Assembly (NCBI GenBank): GCA_023416735.1 | Contig: JAEZGX010000009.1 | Span: forward strand, 1 to 64,000 | From: Verrucomicrobiota bacterium | GTDB lineage: Bacteria; Verrucomicrobiota; Verrucomicrobiia; Opitutales; Opitutaceae | DNA length: 64,000 nucleotides | Direction of reading: 5' to 3' | Shown here: piece by piece, positions 1 through 9,482 of the stretch | Layout: each line of letters starts with the position of its first letter | How positions within the stretch are numbered: position 1 is the stretch's first letter | The notes under the pieces: generated by a model | Database searches by the model: none | What the model saw: only the letters and a program-made list of their open reading frames with translations | What the model was told of the DNA's origin: nothing | Position numbers and translations under genes: made by a program

Positions 1-1
1 C

Positions 2-3000
2 GTCACCACGGCCGGCACCGGCACGATCAACATCGTCTCCGCCACCGGTTCGATCGAACAGCACGACAACAGCCGCTTCACCACCGCCGCTGGCGACATC
101 CGCCTCCACGCTCACGTCGACATCCTCGTCGGCGGCATCACCACCAACGCCAACGCGTCCTTGATCGCCTTCACCGGCTCGATCCTCGATAACGGCGACG
201 CCTTCCACGGCGAAGACATCATCGCCAACGGTCTCCGCATCAACGGCGCCATCGGCGTCGGCCGTTCGACCGATCACATCGAACTTCTCGTCACCGTTCT
301 CACCGCCCGCGCCACGTCCGGCGGCATGTTCTTCACCGAAACCGACACGATCGTCATCGACGATGTGGAAGTGACCATCTTCGAGGTGCAATCCGACGCC
401 GCCGTCGCCGGGCGCACAGATGCCCTGCAGTCCGACCTTCGCGTCACCGCGGGCAACGCTTCGATCGTGCTGCGCGTCCTGGATGGCAACGTCGACCTCC
501 ACGACGGCTACGCGCTCACGGACAACACCGCCATCTTCGCGCACGGCTTGGGCAACATCCTCATCGATGTGCGCAACCGCTCCAGCATCGCCAACGTGAA
601 GTCCGACATCGTCTCCGAGCGCGGCCACATCAGTGTGCTGGTCGGGCACGACATCTGGTTCACTTACGCCGCCGACATTCGCACGGGAGACACAGGCTCG
701 ATCAACGTGGTGTCCGATACGGGCAGCGTCCGTCAGCATGACTTTAGCCGCTTCGAAGCGGAGCTCGGCGATATCCGCGTCGTCGCCTATCATGACATCG
801 TGCTTGGCGGCGTCACGACCACGGCTCGCGTTGCCCTCATCGCCCTGAACGGTTCGATTCTCGATGCGGGCGATCGCGGCGGCGAAGACATCATCGCGGC
901 CACCGCACGACTCTCCGCTGGCAATGGCATCGGTGGAATGCTCGACGCGATCGAAACGCGTGTGGATATCCTGGCCGCGAATGCCCACGGCGGCGGCATC
1001 TTCATCCTCGAAACCGATGACCTGATCGTCGACGACGTCGCCGCTTCGATTTGGGAAGTGTGGCACAACGCCTCGGTTCATCCGGTGACCGAGTCGACCC
1101 TGTCTGATGTCTATACCTTGTCGGGCGACGGCAGCATCGTCCTGCGCACGCTCGCTGGCCGCATCACGCTCAACCCGGGCAGCGTCGACGGCTTCGGCCC
1201 GAACTCCGTGGTGCGCGCCCACGGCAATGGACACATCCTCATTCAGTCGCTTGGCAGTGGACACGACATCATCGTTGCCTCCGACATCGCCTCCACCACT
1301 GGTGCAATCACGTTGATCGCGAGCGGCTCGATTGTCTTCACCACGGGTGTAAACGTCCAAACCAGCGGCAATGGCTCGATCGAAGCAATCGCGCAGGGTG
1401 GGCGAGTGGAGCAGACGGATAGCAACCGCTTCATCGCAGAACGCGGAGACGTTCGGGTCTGGGCTCTCAGCGACGTGTTCCTCGGCGGCATCACCACGTT
1501 TGCCAACGCCTCCGTGCATGCGACGAACGGATCGATCTTCGATACCGGCGACGTTGGCGGCGAAGACATCATCGCCACCGGCGCTTGGCTCAACGCCGGC
1601 ATCGGCGTCGGCACTGCGAACGACCGTCTCGAACTGCGCGTCGACATCCTGACGAGCCGCGCCACGGCTGGCGGTATCCACATTTTGGAAACGGATAATC
1701 TCGTTGTCGGCGACGTGACGCTGAAGACGTGGCGCGTCTCCGAGACCTCGGAAGGGTCGCAAGTGATCGATACGCAATCCGACCTCCGCACCACCGCCGG
1801 AAACGGAAGCATCTCTCTCGAAACGATCGACGGCAGCATTACGTTGCTCGACGGCTCGCGCCCCGCGGACGACACCGCTGTGGCAGCCGATGGCTCCGGC
1901 TCCGTGACCATCGTGGTCGGCGGCGACGACTCGGTCCTCGCGATCCACGCCGATGTTCGCACGGTCTCGGGCACGGTCTCCTTCGTTCTCCGCGGCGATC
2001 ACGCCACGCTGCTGCTGGATGCCGACATTCGCGCCGGCTCCAGCCCGCTTTCCCTCTCGGTGCCGGGCGGCATCACCATGACTTCCCGCGCCGATATCGT
2101 GACGGCTGGCGGCGACATCGAAATCACCGTGCAGAATGGCGACCTGATGATGGCCAGCGGTGCGACGATCGTCAGCGGTGGCGGCGATATCCGCCTCTTC
2201 GTTCAGGGCTCGTTCGACGTCAGCATCGTCGACGCCAGCACCGGCCTGCTCGACTTGGTGGTGAACGGGTCGGTGCGCGACAACCATGAGGACGACGCCG
2301 ACAACTTCGCTGCTGCATTCGCGACCGTCCGCATCGATGGCGATTTCGGCACACGCGAAGATCTGATCGATACGGCCTTCGGCTACCTCGATCTGATCGT
2401 TTACGGATCGGGTGGAGCCTTTGTGGAGGAAACCGACTCGGTGCACGTCACCAACTTCCGCGTGCCGAACGCGCCCGCCGAACTCCACGCCGGCGGCTCG
2501 ATGACCATCGATGCGTTCGTCGTTACCGCTCCAGCCGGCGACATCAAAGTTTCGGCCGGTGACCACCTCACGATCATCGAAGGTCTGGCCCTCGCGTTCG
2601 CGGGCGGTGTGAGCTTCAGCGCCGATAGCAACTCGGACGGTGTTGGACGACTGACATTTGGACGCAGCTTCAACTTCTTCGCCGCGCCGAGCTCGATGAT
2701 CGAACTCGCTGGTGCGGGTATCACGGTCGGCGACCGCAATTTCTCCTTCGCGGAGATGAAGTTCGGCGGCGAGATCACTCCGATTCCGGATCTGGTGAGC
2801 GCCAACGCGGCCGCCTTTACCTCGTCCGAGAATCTTGCCGATGTCGCGATCGTCGCTGCCGAGCTTCGTTCGATGGAGCTGCTTTCGCACCACGCGTCGT
2901 CGTTCGTGTTCATTTACCCGGCGCCTTCCCCGGCACTGTTGACCTATTCCGCTTTGCAGTCCGTGCTGTCGTTCACCTCGTGGCACAGCCTCTTCACCAC

Positions 3001-3124
3001 GAACGCGGGCATCGCGGTCTTCCGCGGGACGCTGGCGAGTTCCGGCCTGCTCCTGGTCTATGCGTCGGATGTGACCACCGACATCGTCCTTCTGTTCGCG
3101 CTGAGCAGCTTGGGCGCGCGGTAG
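2..3124 (+). CDS. Large repetitive haemagglutinin-like secreted protein, 3' part only
   Basis: The frame is open from the first base and ends with TAG, so about 1040 C-terminal residues are visible and the start lies upstream. The protein is a chain of Gly/Asp/Ile/Val-rich beta-strand repeats. Three copies of an approximately 225-residue unit begin at nucleotides 71, 746 and 1424. Each has an SRF/NRF, GDIRV, LGGITT, GEDIIA and ETDxLxV pattern. More divergent repeats follow to about residue 800. This composition is typical of beta-helical filamentous-haemagglutinin-like adhesins or giant surface proteins. I see no autotransporter beta-barrel, PEP-CTERM or LPXTG-like tail; the end is a mildly hydrophobic segment. 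Function as adhesin or matrix protein is inferred from the repeat architecture only. The ExeA/GspB pair downstream is on the other strand, so a link to export is speculative. Confidence 0.75.
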   Translation, partial: VTTAGTGTINIVSATGSIEQHDNSRFTTAAGDIRLHAHVDILVGGITTNANASLIAFTGSILDNGDAFHGEDIIANGLRINGAIGVGRSTDHIELLVTVLTARATSGGMFFTETDTIVIDDVEVTIFEVQSDAAVAGRTDALQSDLRVTAGNASIVLRVLDGNVDLHDGYALTDNTAIFAHGLGNILIDVRNRSSIANVKSDIVSERGHISVLVGHDIWFTYAADIRTGDTGSINVVSDTGSVRQHDFSRFEAELGDIRVVAYHDIVLGGVTTTARVALIALNGSILDAGDRGGEDIIAATARLSAGNGIGGMLDAIETRVDILAANAHGGGIFILETDDLIVDDVAASIWEVWHNASVHPVTESTLSDVYTLSGDGSIVLRTLAGRITLNPGSVDGFGPNSVVRAHGNGHILIQSLGSGHDIIVASDIASTTGAITLIASGSIVFTTGVNVQTSGNGSIEAIAQGGRVEQTDSNRFIAERGDVRVWALSDVFLGGITTFANASVHATNGSIFDTGDVGGEDIIATGAWLNAGIGVGTANDRLELRVDILTSRATAGGIHILETDNLVVGDVTLKTWRVSETSEGSQVIDTQSDLRTTAGNGSISLETIDGSITLLDGSRPADDTAVAADGSGSVTIVVGGDDSVLAIHADVRTVSGTVSFVLRGDHATLLLDADIRAGSSPLSLSVPGGITMTSRADIVTAGGDIEITVQNGDLMMASGATIVSGGGDIRLFVQGSFDVSIVDASTGLLDLVVNGSVRDNHEDDADNFAAAFATVRIDGDFGTREDLIDTAFGYLDLIVYGSGGAFVEETDSVHVTNFRVPNAPAELHAGGSMTIDAFVVTAPAGDIKVSAGDHLTIIEGLALAFAGGVSFSADSNSDGVGRLTFGRSFNFFAAPSSMIELAGAGITVGDRNFSFAEMKFGGEITPIPDLVSANAAAFTSSENLADVAIVAAELRSMELLSHHASSFVFIYPAPSPALLTYSALQSVLSFTSWHSLFTTNAGIAVFRGTLASSGLLLVYASDVTTDIVLLFALSSLGAR
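71..2050 (+). repeat. Tandem coding repeats of 675-678 bp (three units)
   Basis: Equivalent codons for the SRF/NRF motif fall at 71, 746 and 1424, giving periods of 675 and 678 bp. The GEDIIA codons recur with the same spacing. The units are similar at the protein level but clearly diverged at DNA level, so this is an old internal duplication and not a fresh expansion. Units probably continue upstream of the window. Confidence 0.85.
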
Positions 3125-3286
3125 TAGTCCGGAGAACCAGCCTGGGCTCCGGCTGCCACCAGCAGCCGTGAACTAGGCGAAGCGGAGAATCACGAATCAG
3201 CCCCGCGCTGAACCCAGGCGTTGGTCTTCGGTTTGTTCAAGATGGCAGATCCACGCCGGGAGGGGCTGCCGCTTCCGTTCGTGGGC

Positions 3287-3991
3287 TCAGAACGGCTTCT
3301 CGTAAGTCATTCCGTCTGCGTCGGCGAAGATGAGTCGTTCCGATTCAACGCGCACGAGTTTCACTCCCAGCGCGCGGTCGACGATGTCGTTCACGCGGTA
3401 AACGCGATCGTTCATCAAAACTTTGCTGTCGGCGCCGGATGACCGGATTCCAGTCACACGCACCGCATCCACGAAAGCCTGCACCTGTTCGGTCATCGTC
3501 GGACCAGCAATCTGGGGAATCGCGATCGGCGGCCTCGAGGTCGCAGCAGCGGTATCCGTGAAGTTGGTCTCGGCGTCGGCTTTCGCTTTAGCTTCGGGAT
3601 CCCTAACGGCGGGCTGAGAAATCGCAACGCCAGGCGGCGTCGCTTCAATAGATGCCGGTGCACTGGAAGGAGCGTCGTCTTCCACGGGCTTGACCACGGC
3701 AGGTGCGACGATGATCGGACTGGCCGTTTCGTTGGAAACGGGTGGGGGAGCGGCTTTCGCGATGGGCGTGCGTTCGGGTTGCTCGGAAGCGCGATTGAGC
3801 CACACCACCGTCATCACGACCGAAACGACCACAAGCGCCGCGGCACCTGCGCCGATCACGATGAAGATTTGCGCCGTCGATGTTTTCCGGCGCGAACGCA
3901 TCGAACCCTCGTCCGACTCCATTCCCGCGGCGGCCTGCTGCTCATGCTGCCGGCGTTGCGCCTTCTTCAAAGCTTCGTTGATGAGGCTCAT
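3287..3991 (-). CDS. GspB-like secretion-associated membrane protein
   Basis: The 234-residue product starts MSLINEALKKAQRRQ, a short cytoplasmic amphipathic segment. One transmembrane helix follows at about residues 38-65, then a long Pro/Ala/Glu-rich linker, then a C-terminal globular domain (TEQVQAFVDAVRVTGIR onward). This matches the GspB/ExeB-like arrangement that works with the ExeA ATPase in type II secretion or pilus-type assemblies. The ATG at 3991 is preferred; a TTG at 4000 in the same frame would overlap the exeA-like stop codon. Either way the gene is tightly coupled to the ATPase gene upstream. The precise partner (secretin assembly or pilus) cannot be told from sequence. Confidence 0.7.
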   Translation of the reverse strand: MSLINEALKKAQRRQHEQQAAAGMESDEGSMRSRRKTSTAQIFIVIGAGAAALVVVSVVMTVVWLNRASEQPERTPIAKAAPPPVSNETASPIIVAPAVVKPVEDDAPSSAPASIEATPPGVAISQPAVRDPEAKAKADAETNFTDTAAATSRPPIAIPQIAGPTMTEQVQAFVDAVRVTGIRSSGADSKVLMNDRVYRVNDIVDRALGVKLVRVESERLIFADADGMTYEKPF

Positions 3992-3996
3992 CGCGA

Positions 3997-4812
3997 TCAA
4001 TCGGTGAGGTTCTGCATGTCGCGCGCGGCGCGTCGAACATCCCAGTAAGTCACTTCGTCGGAATCGCGAATGAACGCGGCCAACAACGCTTTGTCACAGA
4101 GATTATTCACGATGCGCGGGATTCCCTTGCTGATGCGATGGACCGATCGCAGCGCCCAACGCGTGAAGTTCGGCCGGCCCGTGCCGCCGGCGAGCGTGAG
4201 GCGGTGTTGCACATAATGCTGCACGTCGTTCTGCGACAGCGGGTGAAGTTCATAGTGCACCAGGATTCGTTGCCGCAGTTGTCGCAGTTCCTCCCGCGCG
4301 AGCACGCTTTTCAGCTCCGGCTGGCCCATCAGGACGATTTGCAAAAGCTTCTGCTTGTCCGTCTCCAAGTTGGAGAGCAGCCGGATTTGCTCGAGCACGT
4401 CGAACTTGAGGTTCTGGGCTTCGTCGATGATCAACACGATATCGCGTCCCTTCTCGATTCGTTCCAGCAGCACCCGATTGATCTGCCCGACGAGATCGTG
4501 CTGGCTGCGCCCGAATTTCGTTTCGCCGAGCTCGGTGAGGATCGCCTTCAACATCTGCGTTTCGGTGACGCGCGGATTCAGAATCAACGCCGTGTCGTAA
4601 TGCAACGGATCCAGTTCGTTGAGGAATCGCCGACAAAGGGTGGTTTTGCCGCAACCGACTTCCCCAACCAGGACGATGAAGCCCTTCTTTTCCGCCACGC
4701 CATACTTGAGGTGTTGCAGCGCCTCCTGATGGGTTGGACTGAGATAAAGAAAGCGCGGGTCGGGGGTGATGTTGAACGGCATCTCCTTGAACCCGTAATA
4801 CGCCTGATACAT
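3997..4812 (-). CDS. ExeA/GspA-family AAA ATPase
   Basis: The 271-residue protein begins MYQAYYGFKEMPFNITPDP, the hallmark N-terminus of ExeA/MshM-like ATPases. Walker A GEVGCGKTT lies at about residues 50-58 and Walker B IVLIIDEAQN at about 130. No peptidoglycan-binding domain follows, so it is the short form. In characterised systems ExeA with ExeB helps place the secretin multimer in the outer membrane. It precedes the GspB-like gene by a few bases and is divergent from the ftsB-like gene. This pair most likely serves a type II secretion or type IV pilus apparatus encoded elsewhere; the GspE/PilB ATPase at 20058 is a candidate partner. Confidence 0.88.
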   Translation of the reverse strand: MYQAYYGFKEMPFNITPDPRFLYLSPTHQEALQHLKYGVAEKKGFIVLVGEVGCGKTTLCRRFLNELDPLHYDTALILNPRVTETQMLKAILTELGETKFGRSQHDLVGQINRVLLERIEKGRDIVLIIDEAQNLKFDVLEQIRLLSNLETDKQKLLQIVLMGQPELKSVLAREELRQLRQRILVHYELHPLSQNDVQHYVQHRLTLAGGTGRPNFTRWALRSVHRISKGIPRIVNNLCDKALLAAFIRDSDEVTYWDVRRAARDMQNLTD

Positions 4813-4954
4813 GCGAGCCGCCTAGGGTGCGTTCGTCGGAAGAAAAGGCACGACAAAAACCGGCCGCGGTCCGCCGGGCCCAACCGCGCGTCCAGGACGA
4901 TGGCTGGAAAAGATTTGCGCGCTTGTTGCCCGTGCCGTTCATCTCGCACTCGCC

Positions 4955-5236
4955 GTGTTTCTTCGTCGTTTCGTCATCGCGCTCTACCTGATCGTGTTCC
5001 TCGCCATCGGCGCGGCGTCGGGCGTCTATTTTTTGCAGGCGCGGGAGGAATATAACCGTCTCCGCGGCATCGAGGCGGAAAATCGCCGTCGGCTCGCCGA
5101 AGCCGAGGCGCGGCTGCGCGAGCAGGAAAAAATCCTCGAACGCCTGCGCACCGATCCGGTCTACGTCGAAAAGGTGATCCGCCGCCGGCTCGGCTACGCC
5201 AAGCCCGACGAGTTCATCTTCCGCTTCGAGGACTAA
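4955..5236 (+). CDS. FtsB/DivIC-type septum formation initiator
   Basis: A 93-residue protein with an N-terminal transmembrane helix (about residues 6-27), a charged coiled coil (about 30-65) and a C-terminal segment ending RRRLGYAKPDEFIFRFED. The RxxLGYxxPxE motif is the signature of the FtsB/DivIC family. This family forms a complex with FtsL and FtsQ/DivIB and activates septal wall synthesis. Translation probably begins at the GTG at 4955; there is no better in-frame ATG. It sits 16 bp before the UDP-sugar pyrophosphorylase gene, so the two are probably co-transcribed, linking division with cell-wall precursor supply. Confidence 0.85.
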   Translation: MFLRRFVIALYLIVFLAIGAASGVYFLQAREEYNRLRGIEAENRRRLAEAEARLREQEKILERLRTDPVYVEKVIRRRLGYAKPDEFIFRFED

Positions 5237-5252
5237 TCCCTTCTTTCTGCCA

Positions 5253-6677
5253 ATGGCCCAGCAATCCCTGATCGATACGTTTAAACGCGCCGGACAAGGC
5301 CAGGTTTTCGCCTTCTTCGACCGCCTCGATGCCGCGCAACAACAGCGGCTACTCGAAGAGGCAGCCGAAATCGACCTCGCCGAAATCGATCGCCTGACGC
5401 GCACCTTGCTCGTCAAAGGCGCCGCGGCGGGGGTGAACCTCGACGGACTCGAGCCGGCCCCTTACGAGCCGTTGCCGGAAAATGGAGGCAGCGCCGCCGA
5501 TTGGGACGCCGCTCGCGCCGCGGGCGAGGAAGCGCTGCGCGCCGGTCGCGTGGCCGCCTTCACCGTGGCGGGCGGGCAGGGGACACGCCTCGGTTACAAC
5601 GGCCCGAAGGGAACGTTTCCCGTCACGCCGCTGAAACAGAAAACGCTGTTCCAGGTTTTCGCCGAAAAACTTCGCGCCGCCGGCCAACGCTACGGCAAGC
5701 CGCTGCATTGGTTCATCATGACCAGCCACCAGAATCACGCGGCGACGGAGGCATTCTTCGAGGAGAACAAATTCTTCGGAATGGATCGCGGTCGCGTGCA
5801 CTTCTTCCGCCAGGGCCGTATGCCGGCGGTTGATTTTGAAGGCCGCATTTTGCTCGAAACCTCCGGCTCGCTGGCTTTGTCGCCCGATGGTCACGGCGGT
5901 TCTCTGCGCGCGCTGGATCGCAGCGGTGCGCTCGATCTGATGAAGAGCGAAGGCGTGGACGTCCTCAGTTACTTCCAAGTCGACAATCCACTCGTGCGTT
6001 GCGTCGACCCTGCCTTCATCGGCTGGCATCTCCGCCGCGGTTCAGAGATGTCGAGCAAGATGGTGCCGAAGGCTTACCCGGAGGAAAAGCTCGGTCATTT
6101 TTGCGTGCAGAATGGTCGACTCGTCGTGGTCGAGTATTCCGACTTGCCGATGGCGATGCAGAAGGAAACCGATGCCAGCGGAAAGCTGCGCTACATCGCG
6201 GGCAGCATTGCGATTCACGTGCTCGACCGCGAATTTATCCGCCGAATGGCGCGTGCCGGTTCGGATCTCGCGCTGCCCTTTCACCGCGCGGACAAAAAGA
6301 TCCCGACCGTCGATGCGAGCGGCAACGCGGTGAAGCCCGAGAAGCCGAATGGCGTGAAGTTCGAGATGTTCGTATTCGATGCGCTGCCGTTTGCGAAGAA
6401 TCCTGTGGTGATCGAAACCCGCCGCGCCGACGACTTTTCGCCGGTCAAGAATGCCGAAGGCGTCGATTCCCCGCAGACATCACGCGAGGATCAGCTCCGT
6501 CAGTATGCGCGCTGGCTGCGCGCGAACGGGGTTCAGGCCGACACCGATTCGACCGGATTGCCGCCCGTCACCCTCGAGGTGTCGCCACTCTTCGGATACG
6601 ATGAGGTTTCGTTTGCGGACAGCTGGAAAAAGTTGTCGCCGAAGCCAGCCATCCGTGACGGGCTTTATCTCGAATAA
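5253..6677 (+). CDS. UDPGP-family nucleotidyltransferase (UAP1-like UDP-sugar pyrophosphorylase)
   Basis: The 474-residue protein contains the nucleotide-binding signature GGQGTRLGYNGPKGTFPV at about residues 108-125. It also has QVDNPLVRCVDPAFIGWH, where the UAP1 fold binds the uridine nucleotide and metal. Length and motifs resemble eukaryotic-type UDP-N-acetylhexosamine pyrophosphorylases and not bacterial GlmU or GalU. The expected reaction is UTP plus a hexose or HexNAc 1-phosphate to UDP-sugar and pyrophosphate. Sugar specificity (GlcNAc, Glc or Gal) cannot be fixed by eye. The downstream phosphosugar mutase would supply the sugar 1-phosphate, so the pair forms a plausible UDP-sugar module. 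Confidence 0.85.
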   Translation: MAQQSLIDTFKRAGQGQVFAFFDRLDAAQQQRLLEEAAEIDLAEIDRLTRTLLVKGAAAGVNLDGLEPAPYEPLPENGGSAADWDAARAAGEEALRAGRVAAFTVAGGQGTRLGYNGPKGTFPVTPLKQKTLFQVFAEKLRAAGQRYGKPLHWFIMTSHQNHAATEAFFEENKFFGMDRGRVHFFRQGRMPAVDFEGRILLETSGSLALSPDGHGGSLRALDRSGALDLMKSEGVDVLSYFQVDNPLVRCVDPAFIGWHLRRGSEMSSKMVPKAYPEEKLGHFCVQNGRLVVVEYSDLPMAMQKETDASGKLRYIAGSIAIHVLDREFIRRMARAGSDLALPFHRADKKIPTVDASGNAVKPEKPNGVKFEMFVFDALPFAKNPVVIETRRADDFSPVKNAEGVDSPQTSREDQLRQYARWLRANGVQADTDSTGLPPVTLEVSPLFGYDEVSFADSWKKLSPKPAIRDGLYLE

Positions 6678-6737
6678 TTCCCGGCCGGCCGCGCTGACGT
6701 GTTGCACGCGCGGGAACGGACGGAACCGCCTATCTCC

Positions 6738-8687
6738 ATGACCACACTCGATCGCATCCAAGCTGCCGCACGCGCGGACAAATTGCTGCCGACCTCGGCC
6801 GAGAACATCGCGAGCTTCCTCGCCGCGCCGCTCCCCGCCTGGGCGCACGCCAGCATCGAGGAACTCGCCGCCAAGGAAGCGTGGAGCGAGTTGAACGATC
6901 GCTTCTATCGCTATCTCGAGTTCGGAACGGGCGGCATGCGCGGTCGGACGATTGGCGTCGTCGGCGCCCCGTCGGAAACGGGCACGTTGAGCCCAACTGG
7001 CTCGCCCGAACACGCCGCCATCGGCAGCAACATGCTGAACGATTTCACGCTGATTCGCGCGACCATCGGCCTGCATCGTTACACGAGCAAATTTCTCGCT
7101 TCGCGCGGCGAAAATGCGAAGCCGCGCCTCGTGGTCGCGCACGATGTGCGGCACTTCTCGCGCCATTTCTGCGAACTCGCGGCCTCGACGTGGACGCGAT
7201 TGGGTGGAGAGGCGTTCATCTTCGACGGACCTCGCTCGACACCGCAGCTGAGCTTCAGCGTGCGATGGCTGAAGGCTCATGCGGGTGTGGTGATTACGGC
7301 TAGTCACAACCCGCCTCACGATAATGGATTCAAAGCCTACTTCGACGACGGCGCGCAGGTCGTGCCGCCGCACGACAAAGGCATCGTTTCAGAGGTGAAT
7401 GCAGTGCCGCTGGCTGAACTCGCCGATTACGTGGAGACGAATTTGTCGGGCGTCACCACGCTTGGCGCGGAAGCCGACGCGGCTTATTTCGCCGTGGCAG
7501 AGAAGGCGGCGATCGATCCATCGGTGTTCGCCAAAAGCGCGTTGAAGGTGGTGTTCACGAACATCCACGGCACAGGCGCCGTGCAGTCCCTGCCGCTTCT
7601 GAAAGGAGCGGGCTGCGCCGTCGAGACGGTGCCGGAACAGCTGGCGTTCGATGGACGTTTTCCGACGGTCAAGTCGCCGAACCCGGAAAACTCCGACGCG
7701 CTCGCGCGGGCGGTGGAGTTGGCGGAGAAATCCGGTGCGGACGTCGTGCTCGCGACGGATCCCGACTGCGATCGCATGGGCTGCGCGGTGCGCAACAAGG
7801 AAGGCCGGCTGGAATTGCTCACCGGCAACCAAATCGGCGCGCTGTTGACGGACTACCGGCTGACAAAGTTCAAGGAACTCGGCTGGATCCCTTCGAATGG
7901 CTCGGATCGGGTCTGCATCATCAATACTTACGTGACATCGCAGCTGCAGGACACGATCGGCCGCGCGCACGGGGTGAAGGTCATCAAGACGCTCACCGGC
8001 TTCAAATGGATCGCGGCGAAGATTCGTGCCTATGAAGAGAAGCTGCGTGCGGCGATGGGGGCCGGGTTCGACTACGACGCCACGCCTTTCGAGCAGCGGG
8101 TGAAACTGCTGCAGCAGCACAGCACCTTCTACGCGTTTGGCTGCGAGGAAAGTTACGGATACTTGCCGAACGACACGGTGCGCGACAAAGACGGCAACGC
8201 CGCGTGCCTCATGTTCGCAGAAGTATGCGCGTGGGTGAAAAGCCGCGGTCTCACCGTGCCGGAATACCTCGACGAGATCTTCCTGAAATACGGCTTCTAC
8301 CTCGAAGGGACGATCAATCTGTATTACGAAGGCGCGAGCGGGAACGCGAAGATCCGCCGCATCCTCGAGACGTATCGCTCGACGCCACCCACGCAGTTCG
8401 GCGATACGAAAGTCACCAAGTTCGAAGATTTCGGACGGCAGGACATTCGCGATGCAGACGACGAGCTGATCCCGAAGCAGGATCTCTACTTCGTGACATT
8501 GGATAATGGATACTCCTTTGCCGCCCGCGGCAGCGGCACCGAGCCGAAGATGAAATTCTATCTTTTCGCGAACGAGAAAGCGGCGGACGCGGGGGCGTTG
8601 TCGGCGGTCAAATCCCGCGTGCGCAGCACTCTGGATCGTCTCAGCAAGGCGATCGAAGCGGACGCCCAGGCACGCGCCGAAAGTTGA
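6738..8687 (+). CDS. Phosphosugar mutase (phosphoglucomutase/phosphomannomutase family)
   Basis: The 649-residue protein carries all family motifs. The phosphoserine loop is TASHNPP (Ser at about 189), the Mg2+ site DPDCDR is at 341-346, the sugar-binding loop is GCEESYGY, and the phosphate-binding loop RGSGTEPKMKFY is near the C-terminus. It interconverts hexose 6-phosphate and 1-phosphate. An extra insertion makes it longer than PgcA/ManB and closer in size to the PGM2-like branch. The ATG at 6738 starts right at the conserved region; a TTG/ATG extension further upstream is unlikely. It lies 60 bp downstream of the pyrophosphorylase gene and probably in the same transcript. Preference for glucose, mannose or glucosamine is not resolvable here. 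Confidence 0.9.
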   Translation: MTTLDRIQAAARADKLLPTSAENIASFLAAPLPAWAHASIEELAAKEAWSELNDRFYRYLEFGTGGMRGRTIGVVGAPSETGTLSPTGSPEHAAIGSNMLNDFTLIRATIGLHRYTSKFLASRGENAKPRLVVAHDVRHFSRHFCELAASTWTRLGGEAFIFDGPRSTPQLSFSVRWLKAHAGVVITASHNPPHDNGFKAYFDDGAQVVPPHDKGIVSEVNAVPLAELADYVETNLSGVTTLGAEADAAYFAVAEKAAIDPSVFAKSALKVVFTNIHGTGAVQSLPLLKGAGCAVETVPEQLAFDGRFPTVKSPNPENSDALARAVELAEKSGADVVLATDPDCDRMGCAVRNKEGRLELLTGNQIGALLTDYRLTKFKELGWIPSNGSDRVCIINTYVTSQLQDTIGRAHGVKVIKTLTGFKWIAAKIRAYEEKLRAAMGAGFDYDATPFEQRVKLLQQHSTFYAFGCEESYGYLPNDTVRDKDGNAACLMFAEVCAWVKSRGLTVPEYLDEIFLKYGFYLEGTINLYYEGASGNAKIRRILETYRSTPPTQFGDTKVTKFEDFGRQDIRDADDELIPKQDLYFVTLDNGYSFAARGSGTEPKMKFYLFANEKAADAGALSAVKSRVRSTLDRLSKAIEADAQARAES

Positions 8688-8693
8688 GCGAAA

Positions 8694-8721
8694 GCGCGGC
8701 GTTCATCGAGGATCGCCGCGC
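8694..8721 (+). terminator. Possible weak terminator after the mutase gene
   Basis: A perfect 8-bp inverted repeat (GCGCGGCG / CGCCGCGC) with a 12-nt loop starts six bases after the stop codon. Only a short CTCTTC tract follows, so Rho-independent termination would be weak. Confidence 0.35.
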
Positions 8722-8876
8722 CTCTTCGTCGATTGATTTAGAAAAGCTACAACGGTTTGGCGGGCCGGTGCTTCCACGGTTTTTACCGGCTCTAGGGCTT
8801 ACACGTTTTTTACCTTAAGTTGCGTTTTGGCCCTTGGAGCGGACCGTCCCCGGTGGCAGTCATGAACGGGTATCCT

Positions 8877-9473
8877 ATGGCGCGAATCGGAGTCCTGTCT
8901 CGCTTCAGCCGGATTCGTCCGCTGCGCACATGGCTGCGGCTCGGGGCGGCGGCGGCGGTGTTGCTGGTGGCATCCGGCAATGCTTTCGCGCAACCGGCGA
9001 TACCGTCGCGGGAGTTTCAAATCAAAGCCGCCTTCCTCTACAACTTCGCGCAGTTCGTCGACTGGCCGCCGAAGAGTTTCGAGAACGCGGAAAGTCCGCT
9101 CGTCATCGCGGTTTTGGGGAACGATCCGTTTGGGCCGTTTCTCGACGATCTGGTTCAGGGCGAACGGGCGAATGGCCGTCCGCTGGTGGTCCGCCGTTTT
9201 CGCACCGTGGAGGAGTTGGAGAAATGTCACGTGCTCTTCGTCAGCGGCTCGGAGGGCCGGAATCTCGAGCGCATCGTCGAACGTTTGCGCGGCCAAAGTG
9301 TGCTGACGGTGTGCGACTGGGAAGATTATGCGCGCCACGGGGCGATCGTTTGGTTCGCGATGGAGCGCAATCGCGTGCGGCTCCGGATCAATCTCAATGC
9401 CGCCAAAGCGGCCGGTCTGACCATCAGCTCCAAGCTGCTGCGTTCGGCCGAAACCGTGACCCTTTCGCGATAG
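8877..9473 (+). CDS. YfiR-like periplasmic protein (DUF4154)
   Basis: The 198-residue protein has a basic N-terminus, a hydrophobic signal segment ending NAFAQ, and then the family hallmark IKAAFLYNFAQFVDWP. The conserved ending LRINLNAAKAAGLTISSKLLRSA is also present. In Pseudomonas and E. coli, YfiR is a periplasmic inhibitor of the membrane diguanylate cyclase YfiN, acting on its periplasmic CHASE8 domain. Here the next gene, 9 bp away, encodes a CHASE8-like histidine kinase. This protein is therefore inferred to be that kinase's periplasmic input subunit. An ATG at 8862 is an alternative start. Confidence 0.85.
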   Translation: MARIGVLSRFSRIRPLRTWLRLGAAAAVLLVASGNAFAQPAIPSREFQIKAAFLYNFAQFVDWPPKSFENAESPLVIAVLGNDPFGPFLDDLVQGERANGRPLVVRRFRTVEELEKCHVLFVSGSEGRNLERIVERLRGQSVLTVCDWEDYARHGAIVWFAMERNRVRLRINLNAAKAAGLTISSKLLRSAETVTLSR

Positions 9474-9482
9474 GAGTGAACC

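Noticed and set aside
71..2050. Regular repeats as a CRISPR or satellite array
   Set aside because: The period is about 675 bp, in frame, and coding; there are no spacers.
4250..5416. A 388-codon minus-strand frame across the exeA/ftsB divergent region
   Set aside because: It crosses two real genes on different strands and has no family motif.
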